A stretch of 64,000 nucleotides of DNA from Streptomyces dangxiongensis (GCF_003675325.1 NZ_CP033073.1:2232001-2296000), one strand, 5' to 3'. Counted from the stretch's first letter, positions 44,596-54,941 are shown. A program made the numbers and translations. The notes: generated by a model not told the origin, from the letters alone.

Positions 44596-45283
44596 GGGCG
44601 CCTGCCGCGGCGGACACGCGCGCGTAGGCGGACGGCCGGGTCAGATGCGTCCAGTGGCGGTAGGGCCACACGATCCAGTCGGCCCGGCCGATGACGTCGT
44701 CCACGGGGATCATGCCGCCGCCGGGGGAGCCGAGATGGTCGCGGGAGTCACTGGAGTCGCCGCGGTGGTCGCCGAGGACGAACAGGCGTCCGGGGGGCAC
44801 GGCGACGTCGAAGGGTACGTCGGAGGGGGCGTCCCCGGGATAGAGGATCGCCGTCTCGTCGACCGGCCGGCCGTTCACCTCGAGCCTTCCCTTCTGGTCG
44901 CAGCAGACCACGTGGTCCCCGCCGACCCCGACCACGCGTTTGACGTAGTCGGCGTCCCCGAAATACCCGGTCCCGTCGAACACGATCACGTCGCCGCGGC
45001 GCGGCTGGGCACCGAAACGGTACGCCAACTTGTTTACGAGAACGCGGTCCCCGATCCTCAACCCCTGCTCCATGGATCCGCTCGGGATCTGGAAGGGCTG
45101 CATCACGAAGGCGTTGAGGAGCAGCAGGAAGGCCAGGCAGACGAAGAGGCCGAGGGTGATCCGGCCGCCCGGCACCCGGTCGGCGATGCGTGCCACCGAC
45201 GCGAAACGCGACCGGCCCTCCGTCCCCGGGGATTCCGGGTGGGAGGGACGGTCGCGTTCTGTCGGCTGAGCTTCGGTGTCCAT
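44588..45283 (-). CDS. sipW: Type I signal peptidase SipW
   Basis: 231 residues. One N-terminal helix (LGLFVCLAFLLLLNAFVMQ), Ser in IPSGSMEQGL, Lys in DYVKRVVGVGGD and box E GDHRGDSSDSRDH. It ends soon after the catalytic domain and lacks the C-terminal anchor of its three neighbours, as known for SipW of S. lividans. First of the four tandem genes, 45 bases downstream of rplS. Confidence 0.92.
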   Translation of the reverse strand: MDTEAQPTERDRPSHPESPGTEGRSRFASVARIADRVPGGRITLGLFVCLAFLLLLNAFVMQPFQIPSGSMEQGLRIGDRVLVNKLAYRFGAQPRRGDVIVFDGTGYFGDADYVKRVVGVGGDHVVCCDQKGRLEVNGRPVDETAILYPGDAPSDVPFDVAVPPGRLFVLGDHRGDSSDSRDHLGSPGGGMIPVDDVIGRADWIVWPYRHWTHLTRPSAYARVSAAAGAHG

Positions 45284-45328
45284 CGGGGCCAGATGCTATC
45301 CGGCCCCGCTGTGACGCCGGGGAAGTGC

Positions 45329-45679
45329 TCAGTTGTCGCGCTTCTCCTTGATCTTCGCGGCCTTGCCGCGCAGCTCACGGAGGTAGTACAGCTTGGCGCG
45401 GCGCACGTCACCACGGGTGACCAGCTCGATCTTCTCGACGATCGGGGTGTGCACCGGGAAGGTGCGCTCGACGCCGACGGAGAACGAGACCTTGCGGACC
45501 GTGAAGGTCTCGCGGACGCCGGAGCCCTGGCGACGGATCACCACGCCCTTGAACTGCTGCACACGGGAGCGGTTGCCCTCGATGACGCGGACGTGCACGT
45601 TGACGGTGTCACCCGGGCGGAAGGCCGGGATGTCGGTGCGCAGCGACGCGCCGTCGACGGTGTCGAGCAGGTGAGACAT
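45329..45679 (-). CDS. rplS: 50S ribosomal protein L19
   Basis: 116 residues. [20 protein letters not shown] at the start, [20 protein letters not shown] and [19 protein letters not shown] in the middle, and the basic end [16 protein letters not shown]. It lies at the 30S-50S interface. ATG at 45679 is preferred to the GTG at 45706, because MSHLLD is the conserved start. It follows trmD in the usual rpsP-rimM-trmD-rplS order. Confidence 0.97.
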   Translation of the reverse strand: MSHLLDTVDGASLRTDIPAFRPGDTVNVHVRVIEGNRSRVQQFKGVVIRRQGSGVRETFTVRKVSFSVGVERTFPVHTPIVEKIELVTRGDVRRAKLYYLRELRGKAAKIKEKRDN

Positions 45680-45812
45680 TTCGTCTGCTTTCTTCGCTGA
45701 TGCCACAGGTCATCAACGGGAGATAGGTGTACACGAGGTCTGCCGTGCGGTCGGGCGGGCGTCGTGTCCCCCTGTGGCAGGGGCGCGCGCCGGACGGACG
45801 CACAACAGCGGT

Positions 45813-46646
45813 CTATTCTTCCATGTCCTTCGCCCGCCGCCAAAATCGGCCGTACGGGCCGCCCTCCGGGTCCGGTTCCCAGCCGAGGACGGAGAGCATT
45901 TCGCGGTCCTTCTTGTCGAAGGCCTCGGGAGCGCAGCGCTCGATCAGGTCCGGCCGGTTCGCCGTCGTGCGCCGCAGAGCCTCGTCGCGGCGCCAGCGGG
46001 CGATCCGGCCGTGGTGGCCGCTGAGCAGCACCTCGGGGATGTCCCGGCCGCGCCAGACGGGCGGCTTGGTGTGGACGGGGCCTTCGAGGAGGTTCGCCAT
46101 CGCGCCGGGCGCGAAGGAGTCGTCGCGGTGGGACTCGGCGTTGCCCAGGACGCCGGGCAGCAGCCGGGCCACGGCCTCCGTGATGACGAGGACGGCCGCC
46201 TCGCCGCCGGCGAGCACGTAGTCGCCGATGGAGATCTCGAAGACCGGCATGCGGGTCGCGTACTCGTCGATGACCCGCCGGTCGATGCCCTCGTAGCGGG
46301 CCGGGGTGAAGACCAGCCAGGGCCGCTCGGACAGCTCGACGGCCAGTTCCTGGGTGAAGGGCCGGCCACTGGGGGTGGGCACGATGAGCGCGGGCGACCG
46401 GGCGCCCGTCTCGTAGCCGTCGGCGAGGACCGTGTCCAGGGCGTCACCCCAGGGGTCGGTCTTCATGACCATGCCGGGGCCGCCACCGTACGGGGTGTCG
46501 TCGACCGTGTTGTGCCGGTCGTACGTCCACGCGCGCAGGTCGTGCACGTGGACGCCGAGCTGCCCGCGGGCGCGTGCCTTGCCGACCAGGGAGACGTTCA
46601 GCGGTTCCAGGTACTCGGGGAAGATCGTGACGACGTCGAGCCTCAT
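45813..46646 (-). CDS. trmD: tRNA (guanine37-N1)-methyltransferase TrmD
   Basis: 277 residues. Starts [16 protein letters not shown]; trefoil-knot SPOUT motifs [33 protein letters not shown] and [15 protein letters not shown] are intact. It adds m1G37 to tRNAs and prevents +1 frameshifts. Its ATG overlaps the rimM stop (ATGA). A 166-base gap separates it from rplS. Confidence 0.97.
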   Translation of the reverse strand: MRLDVVTIFPEYLEPLNVSLVGKARARGQLGVHVHDLRAWTYDRHNTVDDTPYGGGPGMVMKTDPWGDALDTVLADGYETGARSPALIVPTPSGRPFTQELAVELSERPWLVFTPARYEGIDRRVIDEYATRMPVFEISIGDYVLAGGEAAVLVITEAVARLLPGVLGNAESHRDDSFAPGAMANLLEGPVHTKPPVWRGRDIPEVLLSGHHGRIARWRRDEALRRTTANRPDLIERCAPEAFDKKDREMLSVLGWEPDPEGGPYGRFWRRAKDMEE

Positions 46647-47188
46647 GCCTCTTCTTCCCTGGCGGAGGCGATCTCGGCGCGGTCGTCGATCAGGCCCGGC
46701 GGAGGCGTGATGACCGCCTTCTGCTCCTCCAGGTCGATCTCGGTGACGATCTCCTCCACGAAGGGGATCATCACCTCGCTGCCGTCCGGGCGTTCCACGA
46801 TGAACAGGTCCTGGGAGGGCAGGTGCGAGACCTCGGTGATCCGGCCGACCTCGGTGCCGTCCTCGGTGACCACGTCGAGGTCGATCAACTGGTGATCGTA
46901 GTACTCGTCCTCGCCCTCGGGGAGTTCCTCGGGGTCGATCTCGGCGATCAGCAGCGTGTTGCGCAGGGCCTCGGCGCCGTCGCGGTCGGTGACGCCCTCG
47001 AAGCGCAGGAGCAGACGGCCGCTGTGGACGCGCCCGGTGGCGATGGTGAGCGGCCCGGCGGAGGCCGGGTCGGTGGCCAGGACGGCGCCCGGGGCGAGCC
47101 GCAGTTCGGGCTCGTCGGTACGTACCTCGACGGTGACCTCGCCCCTGATGCCGTGGGCACGGCCGATCCGTCCGACTACCAACTGCAC
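46643..47188 (-). CDS. rimM: Ribosome maturation factor RimM
   Basis: 181 residues. Starts [20 protein letters not shown] (the family GRIxxxHGIxGEV) and has a PRC-barrel domain with [15 protein letters not shown]. It assists 30S head assembly. GTG at 47188 has AGGAG 10 bases upstream. Coupled to trmD by an ATGA overlap. Confidence 0.95.
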   Translation of the reverse strand: MQLVVGRIGRAHGIRGEVTVEVRTDEPELRLAPGAVLATDPASAGPLTIATGRVHSGRLLLRFEGVTDRDGAEALRNTLLIAEIDPEELPEGEDEYYDHQLIDLDVVTEDGTEVGRITEVSHLPSQDLFIVERPDGSEVMIPFVEEIVTEIDLEEQKAVITPPPGLIDDRAEIASAREEEA

Positions 47189-47282
47189 GTGTCCAATTCT
47201 CCTGTCATCTTCTGCCTCACACGACTGCGGGCCGGGGACGGCCCAGTGGCCCTCCCCGGCCCGAGCCGGATGCGATGATGCG

Positions 47283-47522
47283 TCAGCGGACGTGGTCCAC
47301 GTCGACGAGGTCGACGCGGACACCGCGACCGCCGATGGCGCCCACGACGGTGCGCAGGGCACGGGCGGTACGGCCGTTGCGGCCGATGACCTTGCCGAGG
47401 TCGTCCGGGTGGACCCGGACCTCGAGCACACGACCGCGACGCAGGTCACGCGAGGCGACCTGCACATCGTCAGGGTTGTCGACGATGCCCTTCACGAGGT
47501 GCTCAAGCGCCTCTTCGAGCAT
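47283..47522 (-). CDS. khpA: KH-domain RNA-binding protein KhpA
   Basis: 79 residues forming one KH domain: [20 protein letters not shown], then the GxxG loop in [14 protein letters not shown]. It lies 5 bases downstream of rpsP, its constant neighbour in Gram-positive bacteria, where KhpA with KhpB binds RNA. Confidence 0.94.
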   Translation of the reverse strand: MLEEALEHLVKGIVDNPDDVQVASRDLRRGRVLEVRVHPDDLGKVIGRNGRTARALRTVVGAIGGRGVRVDLVDVDHVR

Positions 47523-47527
47523 GCTGC

Positions 47528-47950
47528 TCAGGCCTCGGTCGACTCGGAGGACTCGGCAGCGGCCTCGTCCTTCTTCTCAGCCTTCTTCTTCTGGGTGATG
47601 GCCTCACCCTTGCCCTCGTCGTCGCCGCCGAGAGCCTCGAACGTCGGACGCGCGGCCTTGGGCTCGGCCACGAGGAGCGGCGCGGGAGCCGGCTCGCCCT
47701 TGAACTTCTGCCAGTCGCCGGTCTTCTTCAGGATGGCGAGAACGGGCTCGGTCGGCTGGGCGCCGACACCGAGCCAGTACGCCACGCGGTCGGCGTCCAC
47801 CTCGATGATCGACGGGTGGTAGGTCGGGTGGTACTTGCCGATCTCCTCGATGGCCCGGCCGTCACGGCGGGTACGGGAGTCGGCGACGACGATGCGGTAG
47901 TGAGGCGAACGGATCTTGCCCAGACGCTTCAGCTTGATCTTGACTGCCAC
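47528..47950 (-). CDS. rpsP: 30S ribosomal protein S16
   Basis: 140 residues. Starts [39 protein letters not shown] and [17 protein letters not shown] complete the S16 domain. The last 60 residues are an acidic/lysine-rich actinobacterial extension ending ESSESTEA. First gene of rpsP-khpA-rimM-trmD-rplS-sip. Confidence 0.97.
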   Translation of the reverse strand: MAVKIKLKRLGKIRSPHYRIVVADSRTRRDGRAIEEIGKYHPTYHPSIIEVDADRVAYWLGVGAQPTEPVLAILKKTGDWQKFKGEPAPAPLLVAEPKAARPTFEALGGDDEGKGEAITQKKKAEKKDEAAAESSESTEA

Positions 47951-48336
47951 GGGAGTGGGTTCTCCTGGATTTGACGTGAGTTGGGCACGGCAAGACGCCG
48001 CGTGGGGTTGCGGTACCCGAGTGCCCGACGGACGCGTCAGCCGGAGGAGAGAGGGGTCCTGTGCGGCTGTCGAGTACAGCTAGCCATTGTGCCATACCCG
48101 GCGGGTCGCTCTCGGCGGAGGGTGCGTGAGCCGGGGCAGGCAGGGCAGGCCTGCGTGGCACCCGGCGTGGACACCCTGCGGCGGGTGCGCCGCCCGGCGG
48201 CGTGCGGGCGGCGTCCGCGCCCGCCCGTGCCGCGGGGAGTCCCCCCGGCTCGGGGAGCCGGGGGGAGGCACGATGTGTCCGCGGGGCGCGAGCCCTCGTC
48301 CGGCACCCACGAGATGCCGGTGACCGCGGTTCGTGA
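47951..48336. other. Leader of rpsP and end of the SprT-like gene
   Basis: 386 bases without a gene. The half next to rpsP should hold its promoter and leader (RC contains several GGGTACCGCAACCCC-like short pairings). The other half ends in the hairpin described separately. Open frames across it show no coding character. Confidence 0.5.
48240..48266 (-). terminator. Perfect 12-base hairpin after SprT-like gene
   Basis: TCCCCCCGGCTC (48240-48251), loop GGG, GAGCCGGGGGGA (48255-48266). It sits 70 bases past the end of the leftward SprT-like gene and insulates rpsP. Confidence 0.75.
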
Positions 48337-48933
48337 CTACGCCGCCCCCACGACCTCCGGGATCCGGAACGGCTTGCCGCAGCCGCCGCAGACGATGGGG
48401 GCCTGGGCCAGGACCGAGGGGACGACCCGGACGTTGCGGCCGCAGTCGCACACCGCCTTGACCCGGACGCCGCCGCCGGAGGAGCCGTGCCGGGCGGCCG
48501 GGCCGCGGAAGGTCCGGGAGGTGTCGGCCGAGGTGGCCGCCGTGTGGGCCTTCAGCGCGCGCTGGAGCCGCTCGATGGTCGGGCGGTAGCGCCGCTTCGC
48601 CTCGGGGTTGAGCGTGACCAGCGAGAAACCGCTGCTCGGGTGCGGCTCCTCGGAGTGGTCCAGGCCCAGTTCCTCGGCGATCGCGAGGAAACGGCGGTTG
48701 TGGTAGCGGCCGGCCCGGGATGTGTCGCGGACCCCCCGGGCGGCGGCGATGCCGTGGACTGCCTCATGGAGCAGTCGTTCGAAGGAGAGTGCGTGTCCGC
48801 ACGCGGACGACGACTCTCCGATCAGGGATTCCGGCGCGGCGAGATCCGGCAGCTCGGGGTGGTACCGCTGAATGTCGGCCCACGCCTGCGCCAGTTCCGC
48901 GGCGAGAACAGGTGGTGTCTGTGTCGTGCTCAC
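48337..48933 (-). CDS. SprT-like zinc metalloprotease-type protein
   Basis: 198 residues. A gluzincin H-E-x-x-H is seen as LLHEAVHGIA (about residue 57), then NRRFLAIAEELGLDHSE, and a C-terminal zinc ribbon C-D-C-G ... C-G-G-C-G-K-P-F. This resembles SprT/Spartan-like proteins; related ones occur on actinobacterial plasmids and chromosomes. Substrate unknown. It stands alone; ATG at 48933. Confidence 0.75.
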   Translation of the reverse strand: MSTTQTPPVLAAELAQAWADIQRYHPELPDLAAPESLIGESSSACGHALSFERLLHEAVHGIAAARGVRDTSRAGRYHNRRFLAIAEELGLDHSEEPHPSSGFSLVTLNPEAKRRYRPTIERLQRALKAHTAATSADTSRTFRGPAARHGSSGGGVRVKAVCDCGRNVRVVPSVLAQAPIVCGGCGKPFRIPEVVGAA

Positions 48934-49458
48934 GTAATGACAACGAGCGGGGGTGCCGCTGTGTTCCTATTCCGGGGCATCCCAAATAATTTGCACGTAC
49001 CAGTCAGTTGCCGCTGATGCGTGGAGACGAGGGCGGGTGCGCTGATCTGCGGATAAGCCACGCAGCTCCTACCAAGCTGGTGCGTAGTCCGCGCTACGCC
49101 CGCGCCCGTAGGGCCTGACACAACCATGGGCGGCGGATCCGCAAGAGGTGTTTCGGCCGCTTCCGACGCTCGGTCTCTCCTCGGTCAGCGTCCACGGCGC
49201 TCGTGACGTTACCCCGAGCCGCCCGGCCCCCCGGCACCGGCCCGCCGCCCGGGAACGGACACCGTACGGCCGGCCGCGTTGCCGGGACGTGAATTCTCGC
49301 CACACCTGCGTCCCGGCACCAAGCCGGGGTCCTCGACCCCTGGACGGCACCGCGAGCCGGGAGTTACCTGGCATACGTGGGAAGGGCGCGCGCACGGCAC
49401 ACGGGGGCCATGCGACCGGGCGCGGCGGCGGACTGTCGGCGGATTGGGGCGCTTACCT
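48934..49458. other. Divergent promoter region between SprT-like and methyltransferase genes
   Basis: 525 bases with no gene I can support. It holds a locally AT-rich spot (AAATAATTTGC near 48987) likely to be promoter for the SprT-like gene, and several short inverted GC elements. Frames through it have no ribosome site or conserved start. Confidence 0.5.
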
Positions 49459-50337
49459 ATGACACCTACGCTCGTGCGGCAGCACGTGTCTCACGCGGTC
49501 GCACCGCGCGTGGACCGGAGCGCACGCGCGCGTGACTGGTCCGAGATCCAGGAACGGATGCTCGTACCCCTGTACGAAACCGTGTACGACCGACTCGACG
49601 TGGGCCCCGCCACCCGGCTGCTGGGCCTGCGCTGCGGGGCCGGACTGGCCCTGTTGATGGCGGCCTCCAGGGGGGCCGCCGTCACCGGCGTCGACTCCGC
49701 GTCCCCCGAACGGCTCGCCCTGGCACGTGAGCGTCTGCTGCCGGCCCTCCCGCCCGGCAGACGGAGCGGCCCGCCCGGGACGCGCGCGCGTACGGCCGCG
49801 CGCCTCCTGGACGGCCCGCCCCGGGACGCGGCAGGCGCCGGGGCGGACGGGTACACCGTGGTCACCGTCCTGGAGCCGACCGGCGGCCTCGCGGGCGACG
49901 CCGAGGGGCTCGGCGACCTCCTGGCCGCGGCGGTGCCGCTGGCCGGGCACGGGGCCGCCGTGGTGCTGGCCGGCTGGGGTCCGCCGGAGCGCTGCGCCAC
50001 CTCCTCGGTGCTGCGGGTGGCCGCGGAGCCGGCCGGTCCGCCGCGCGGTCCCGGCCGCTGGCGGCCGGCCCGGCGGGACGACCTGGAGGAGGTCGCCCAG
50101 CGGGCCGGGCTGCGGCCGGACGGCTCGGGACGGGTCGCCTGCCCGTTCGGGTACGCCGATCTCGACAGCGCCGTCCGCGGGCTGCTCTCGACCGGCCTGT
50201 TCGACGCGGCGATCGCGGCCACCGACGCCAGGCGGGTGGACAAGGGGCTGACGGAGGCCCTGGATCCGCACCGCCGCCCGGACGGCACCGTGTGGATGCC
50301 GAACGTCTTCCGCTACCTGGTCGCCCGCGTGCCCTGA
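49459..50337 (+). CDS. SAM-dependent methyltransferase-like protein
   Basis: 292 residues. Rossmann methyltransferase pattern: ERMLVPLYETVYDRL, motif I as RLLGLRCGAGLALLMAASRG with G-x-G-x-G reduced to LRCGAG, motif II acid GVDSAS, and a later beta strand YTVVTVLEP. The end (DGTVWMPNVFRYLVARVP) matches Streptomyces neighbours of ffh, from memory. ATG at 49459 is chosen; no strong ribosome site. Substrate unknown. Confidence 0.78.
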   Translation: MTPTLVRQHVSHAVAPRVDRSARARDWSEIQERMLVPLYETVYDRLDVGPATRLLGLRCGAGLALLMAASRGAAVTGVDSASPERLALARERLLPALPPGRRSGPPGTRARTAARLLDGPPRDAAGAGADGYTVVTVLEPTGGLAGDAEGLGDLLAAAVPLAGHGAAVVLAGWGPPERCATSSVLRVAAEPAGPPRGPGRWRPARRDDLEEVAQRAGLRPDGSGRVACPFGYADLDSAVRGLLSTGLFDAAIAATDARRVDKGLTEALDPHRRPDGTVWMPNVFRYLVARVP

Positions 50338-50693
50338 CCGGGGCCGTCCTCGGTGAGACGCGTGATGTCGGCGGTCCGGCAGGCGTCCGCCCCGTCGAGC
50401 GTCTCGTTCTCCAGCGGGGACTGCGCGAGGGCGTCCAGCCGGTCCCGCTGCTCGCGGAGCCGGCGGCGGGCCTCCTCACAGCACTCGTCCACGATCCGGC
50501 GCATCTCGCTGCCGATGACGTCTCAGCAGGTTGGCGAGAAAGCTGCGGTGCCGGACGACCGGCTCGGCCGTGACGGTGACCCCGTGGCGGGTCAGGTTCG
50601 CCCGGAGGACGGCACCAGATCGGCGATCAGGTACACGCCCTCGGTGCGCCGGGGCTGGTCCGGCAACTCGCGCGGCGGGACGGGGTCGGTCAT
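50313..50693 (-). pseudogene. Small protein with FtsH-C-terminal-like helix, broken by two frame shifts
   Basis: If repaired about 126 residues. ATG at 50693 starts MTDPVPPRELPDQPRRTEGV. At about 50605-50616 the frame moves (RANLTRHGVTVTAEPVVRHR reads in another frame), and at about 50519-50529 it moves back to the first: EMRRIVDECCEEARRRL, REQRDRLDALAQ and ENETLDGADACR, to the stop at 50313. The last part resembles the end of FtsH/M41 peptidases (RIVDEA..., RDRLDALA..LLE.ETLD) without an AAA or HExxH part. The two shifts compensate, so single-base errors are likely. It overlaps the methyltransferase end by 25 bases. Confidence 0.55.
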
Positions 50694-50735
50694 ATCGGGA
50701 CGGCACGACACCGGCCCTTGACCGGCATGCGCTGA

Positions 50736-50762
50736 GGGCGCCCCCGGCTGAGAGGGGCGCCC
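50736..50762 (-). terminator. Hairpin terminator after ffh
   Basis: GGGCGCCCC (50736-50744) pairs exactly with GGGGCGCCC (50754-50762) around a 9-base loop, 38 bases past the ffh stop. Confidence 0.65.
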
Positions 50763-50799
50763 CCGGCGACGTACGGACCCGGCGGGTCCATGGACTCGG

Positions 50800-52353
50800 T
50801 CAGCCCATGAACTTCTTGAACTCGTCCGGCAGCTCGAAGTCCTGGGGGGCCTCCTGGCCCGGCAGCCCGAGCGCGCCCCCGTTCTGCGCGGCGGCCTCGC
50901 GGCGCTGGGCCGCCTCCAGCTCCTGCTGCTTGCGCTTCATCGGGTTGCCGGAGCGCTGCTTGCCCTTGGTCTTCTTCTGCTGCTTCTTCTGCCGGCCGGG
51001 GCCGCCGCCCATGCCCGGGATCCCCGGCATGCCCGGCATGCCGCCGCCCTGGGCCATGCGGGACATCATCTTGCGGGCCTCGAAGAACCGCTCGACCAGG
51101 TTCTTCACCGCGCTGACCTCGACGCCCGAACCCTTGGCGATACGGGCGCGGCGGGAGCCGTTGATGATGGTCGGCTCCTGGCGCTCGGCCGGGGTCATCG
51201 ACTTGATGATCGCGGCGGTGCGGTCGACGTCCCGCTCGTCCAGGTTGTTGATCTGGTCCTTGATCTGGCCCATGCCGGGGAGCATGCCGAGCAGCTTGCT
51301 GATGCTGCCCATCTTCCTGACCTGCTCCATCTGGGACAGGAAGTCGTCCAGGGTGAAGTCCTGGCCCTTCCTGGACGCCAGCTTCGAGGCCATCTTCTCG
51401 GCCTCTTCCTGGCTGAACGTCTTCTCCGCCTGCTCGATCAGGGTGAGCAGGTCACCCATGTCGAGGATGCGGGAGGCCATCCGGTCCGGGTGGAACGCGT
51501 CGAACTCGTCGAGCTTCTCGCCGTTCGACGCGAACATGATCGGCTTGCCGGTGATCTGCCGGATCGACAGGGCCGCGCCACCGCGGGCGTCGCCGTCGAG
51601 CTTGGAGAGGACCACACCGTCGAAGCCGACGCCGTCGCGGAAGGCCTCGGCGGTGTTGACGGCGTCCTGACCGATCATGGCGTCGACCACGAACAGGATC
51701 TCGTCCGGGGAGACCGCGTCCCGGATGTCCGCGGCCTGCTGCATCATGTCGGCGTCGATGCCGAGGCGGCCGGCGGTGTCGACGATCACGATGTCGTGGA
51801 CCTTGGACTTCGCGAACTCGATGGAGTCCTTGGCGACCTTCACCGGGTCACCGACGCCGTTGCCCGGCTCGGGGGCGTACACCGCGACGCCGGCGCGCTC
51901 GGCGACGACGCTGAGCTGGTTGACGGCGTTGGGGCGCTGGAGGTCACAGGCGACCAGCAGCGGGGAATGGCCCTGCTCCTTCAGCCACCGGCCGAGCTTG
52001 CCCGCGAGGGTGGTCTTACCGGCACCCTGGAGGCCGGCCAGCATGATCACGGTGGGCGGCTGCTTGGCGAAGCGCAGGCGGCGGGTCTCGCCACCGAGGA
52101 TGGTGACCAGTTCCTCGTTGACGATCTTGAGGACCTGCTGGGCGGGGTTCAGCGCCCGGGAGACCTCGGCACCGAGCGCGCGCTCCTTGAGGTTCTTGAT
52201 GAACGACCGCACGACGGGCAGCGCCACGTCCGCTTCGAGGAGCGCGATACGGATCTCACGTGCCGTGGCGTCGATGTCCGCCTCGGAGAGCCGTCCCTTG
52301 CCGCGCAGGTTCTTGAAAGTCGCTGACAGGCGATCGGAGAGAGTGTCGAACAC
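50800..52353 (-). CDS. ffh: Signal recognition particle protein Ffh
   Basis: 517 residues. N domain MFDTLSDRLSATFKNLRGKG, G domain with P-loop GLQGAGKTTLAGKLGR, DTAGRLGID and SKLDGDARGG, then the Met-rich M domain (MARRM-like KMMSRMAQGGGMPGMPGIP). It binds signal peptides and 4.5S RNA and docks to FtsY, encoded at 59.7-60.9 kb. GTG at 52353 is the start. It follows glnD by 85 bases. Confidence 0.96.
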   Translation of the reverse strand: MFDTLSDRLSATFKNLRGKGRLSEADIDATAREIRIALLEADVALPVVRSFIKNLKERALGAEVSRALNPAQQVLKIVNEELVTILGGETRRLRFAKQPPTVIMLAGLQGAGKTTLAGKLGRWLKEQGHSPLLVACDLQRPNAVNQLSVVAERAGVAVYAPEPGNGVGDPVKVAKDSIEFAKSKVHDIVIVDTAGRLGIDADMMQQAADIRDAVSPDEILFVVDAMIGQDAVNTAEAFRDGVGFDGVVLSKLDGDARGGAALSIRQITGKPIMFASNGEKLDEFDAFHPDRMASRILDMGDLLTLIEQAEKTFSQEEAEKMASKLASRKGQDFTLDDFLSQMEQVRKMGSISKLLGMLPGMGQIKDQINNLDERDVDRTAAIIKSMTPAERQEPTIINGSRRARIAKGSGVEVSAVKNLVERFFEARKMMSRMAQGGGMPGMPGIPGMGGGPGRQKKQQKKTKGKQRSGNPMKRKQQELEAAQRREAAAQNGGALGLPGQEAPQDFELPDEFKKFMG

Positions 52354-52438
52354 GGCGCTCGCGGTCCTCGGGGTCGGTGACGGTCTTGAAGGGAATCGCC
52401 CTCCAGGGTATCCCGGCACCGGGGGCACCGGGGCAAGC

Positions 52439-54941
52439 TCATCCGCGCAGCGTCTCCTCCAGTGCCCCGGCCGTCGACGTGGCGTCCTCGGCGGGCAGGG
52501 GCGCGCCGGTGCCCGTGGTGACGTAGAACGCGTCCACCGCGTTGGAGCCCAGCGTGCTCACGTGCATGCTCCGCACCCGTACGCCCGCCTTCTCCAGGGC
52601 CATGCCGATGCGGTACAGCAGGCCCGGCGCGTCCTGGGCGCGGACCTCGATCACCGTGGCGTGGTGGGAGGCGGCCGGGGCCACGGTCACCCGGGGCGGC
52701 GGGGCGGTCCAGCCGCGGCGGCGGGGGTAGGCCGCGTCGCGTTCGGCGAGGCGGCCGGCGATGTCCAGGGTACCGTCCAGGGCGCGGACGAGATCGGCGC
52801 GCAGGCGGGTCGCCTGCGGCAGGGAGCCGTACTCGGCGGCGACCCGCCAGTTCAGGAGGAGGACGGAGCCGTGGTCGTCCACGTCGTCGGGCAGGCGGAG
52901 GGCCCGCAACTCGGCGGTGCGGACGGTCAGGCGGTGGACGGCGAGGACGCCGGCCACCGCGGGCAGCACGCCGGGCTGGTCGGGTACGGCGATGACGAGT
53001 TCGACGCCCAGGGGTTCCGGATCGCCGGACGGCTCCTCCTCGGGGACGGGTTCGGTCTGGGCGCGCAGGGCGAGGACCGGGCCGCCGGTGCGGAATGCCT
53101 CCATGCCGAGGCGTTCCTGCTCGGCGGTGGGCGCGGCCGGCTCGGGCTCCTCGGGGGCGTCCCCGGCGAGGACGGCGCGGACCCGGCGGACCAGGTCGGC
53201 GACGAGGGAGCCGCGCCAGGAGGACCAGGCGGCCGGGCCGGTCGCGAGGGCGTCCGCCTCGGTGAGGGCGTGCAGCAGCTCCAGGGTGCTCTGGCTGCCG
53301 ACCGCCTCGGCGACCGAACGGAGCGTGGCCGGATCGTCCAGGTCGCGGCGGGTGGCCGTCTCGACCAGCAGGAGATGGTGCCGGACGAGCGTGGACAGGG
53401 CCGCCACGTCCGCGCGGTCGAAGCCGATCCGCGTGGCGACGTCCCTGGCGATGATCTCGCCGGCCACCGAGTGGTCACCGGGCCAGCCCTTGCCGATGTC
53501 GTGCAGCAGGGCGGCGACGAGCAGCAGGTCGGGGCGGCTGACGCGGCGGGTGAGTTCGCCGGCGCGGACGGCGGTCTCGATCAGGTGCCGGTCGACGGTC
53601 CAGACGTGCACGGCGTTGCGCTGGGGGCGGCAGCGGACCCGTTCCCAGTCGGGGAGCAGGAGGGTGATCAGGCCGTCGGCCTCCAGGGCTTCCCAGACGT
53701 CTACCGTGGGGCGGCCGGAGCCGAGGAGGGTGACCAGTTGCTCGCGGGCCTCGCGGGCCTCGGCGGGCCAGGGCGCGGGCAGGGGGCGGGCGGTGGCGGC
53801 CATGCGCCGTACGGCGTGCGGGGAGAGCGGGAGGCCGGCCTGCGCGGCGGCGGCCGCGGCGCGCAGCGGGAGCACGGGGTCGCGTTCGGGGCGTGCGGTG
53901 CGGGCGAGCACCACCTCGCCGTCCTGTTCGACGACGCCCTCGGCGAGCGGGGAGCGCTCGGTGACGGGCTTGCCGCCGTCGCCCGGTCACCGCTCTGCGG
54001 AGGAAGTCGCCGCGGTCCTTCGCCAGTTTCCGCAGGCGCGGCCGGACGGCGCGTGCGCGCAGCACGCGTCCCACTTCGCGCCAGGTGACGTCGCTGGCGT
54101 ACGCGATCACGCGGGCCGCCTCGTAGACCTGCCGCAGGAGGGCGTCGGCGTCGAGCAGCCCCAGTGCGGCGGCCACCTGGTCCTGCTCCTGGAGGGCGAG
54201 CCGGTCGGTGGCGCGGCCGGTGGACAGGTGCAGGGCGTCGCGGACGTCGAGGAGGCGGCGGCGGGCGTCGGCCAGACCCTCGCGCGGGGCGTCGGCCAGC
54301 CAGGACGCGGCGACGGCACGCAGGGCGGTGGCGTCGCGGAGGCCGCCGCGGGCCTCCTTGAGGTCGGGTTCCAGCAGGTAGCGCAGCTCGCCCTGCCGTT
54401 CGGCGCGCTCGGCGCACAGCTCCCGGAGTTCGGGCAGGCGCTTGGGGGCCTGGTTGCGCCACTCGGTGAGGACGGCGGTGCGCAGGCCGGAGGTGACGCC
54501 GAGGTCGCCGGCGAGGTGGCGGGCGTCCAGGAGGCCGAGGTGGACCTTCAGGTCCTCGCCGGCCGTCCTGCGGGCCTCGGCCGGGGTGCGCACCGAGTGG
54601 TCCAGGGCGATGCCGAGGTCCCACACCGGGTACCAGAGCCGGTCGGCGAGGGCGGCGACCGCGCCGGGGTCGGAGCCGTCGTGCAGCAGCAGGAGGTCGA
54701 GGTCGCTGCGCGGGGAGAGTTCCCCGCGGCCGTAGCCGCCGACGGCGACGAGCGCGACGCCGCCGAGGCCGCCGGCCGCCGCGCCGAACAGCCCGGCGAG
54801 CCAGTCGTCGGTCAGTTCCGCGAGGGCGCTGCGGCGCGGCGGCCCGGACCGCGCCCCCTCACCGAGGAGGCGCAGCCGGGCCGCCGCGTAACCGCTGGGT
54901 CCCGAGTCTTCCGCTTCGTCGCGCACATCCGTACCCGTCAC
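52439..54941 (-). pseudogene. glnD: PII nucleotidyltransferase GlnD, frameshifted near residue 320
   Basis: About 833 residues if repaired. The nucleotidyltransferase site GGYGRGELSPRSDLDLLLLH, HD domain LLHDIGKGWPGDHSVAGE and two ACT domains near the end are intact. In Streptomyces GlnD adenylylates GlnK. GTG at 54941 has GGAG 7 bases upstream. The first frame runs through FLRRAVTG; from about 53978-53986 the continuation is in another frame (GGKPVTERSPLAEGV, then EQDGEVVLARTARPERD). One extra base or two missing explain it. Third gene of amtB-glnK-glnD, 35 bases after glnK. Confidence 0.8.
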
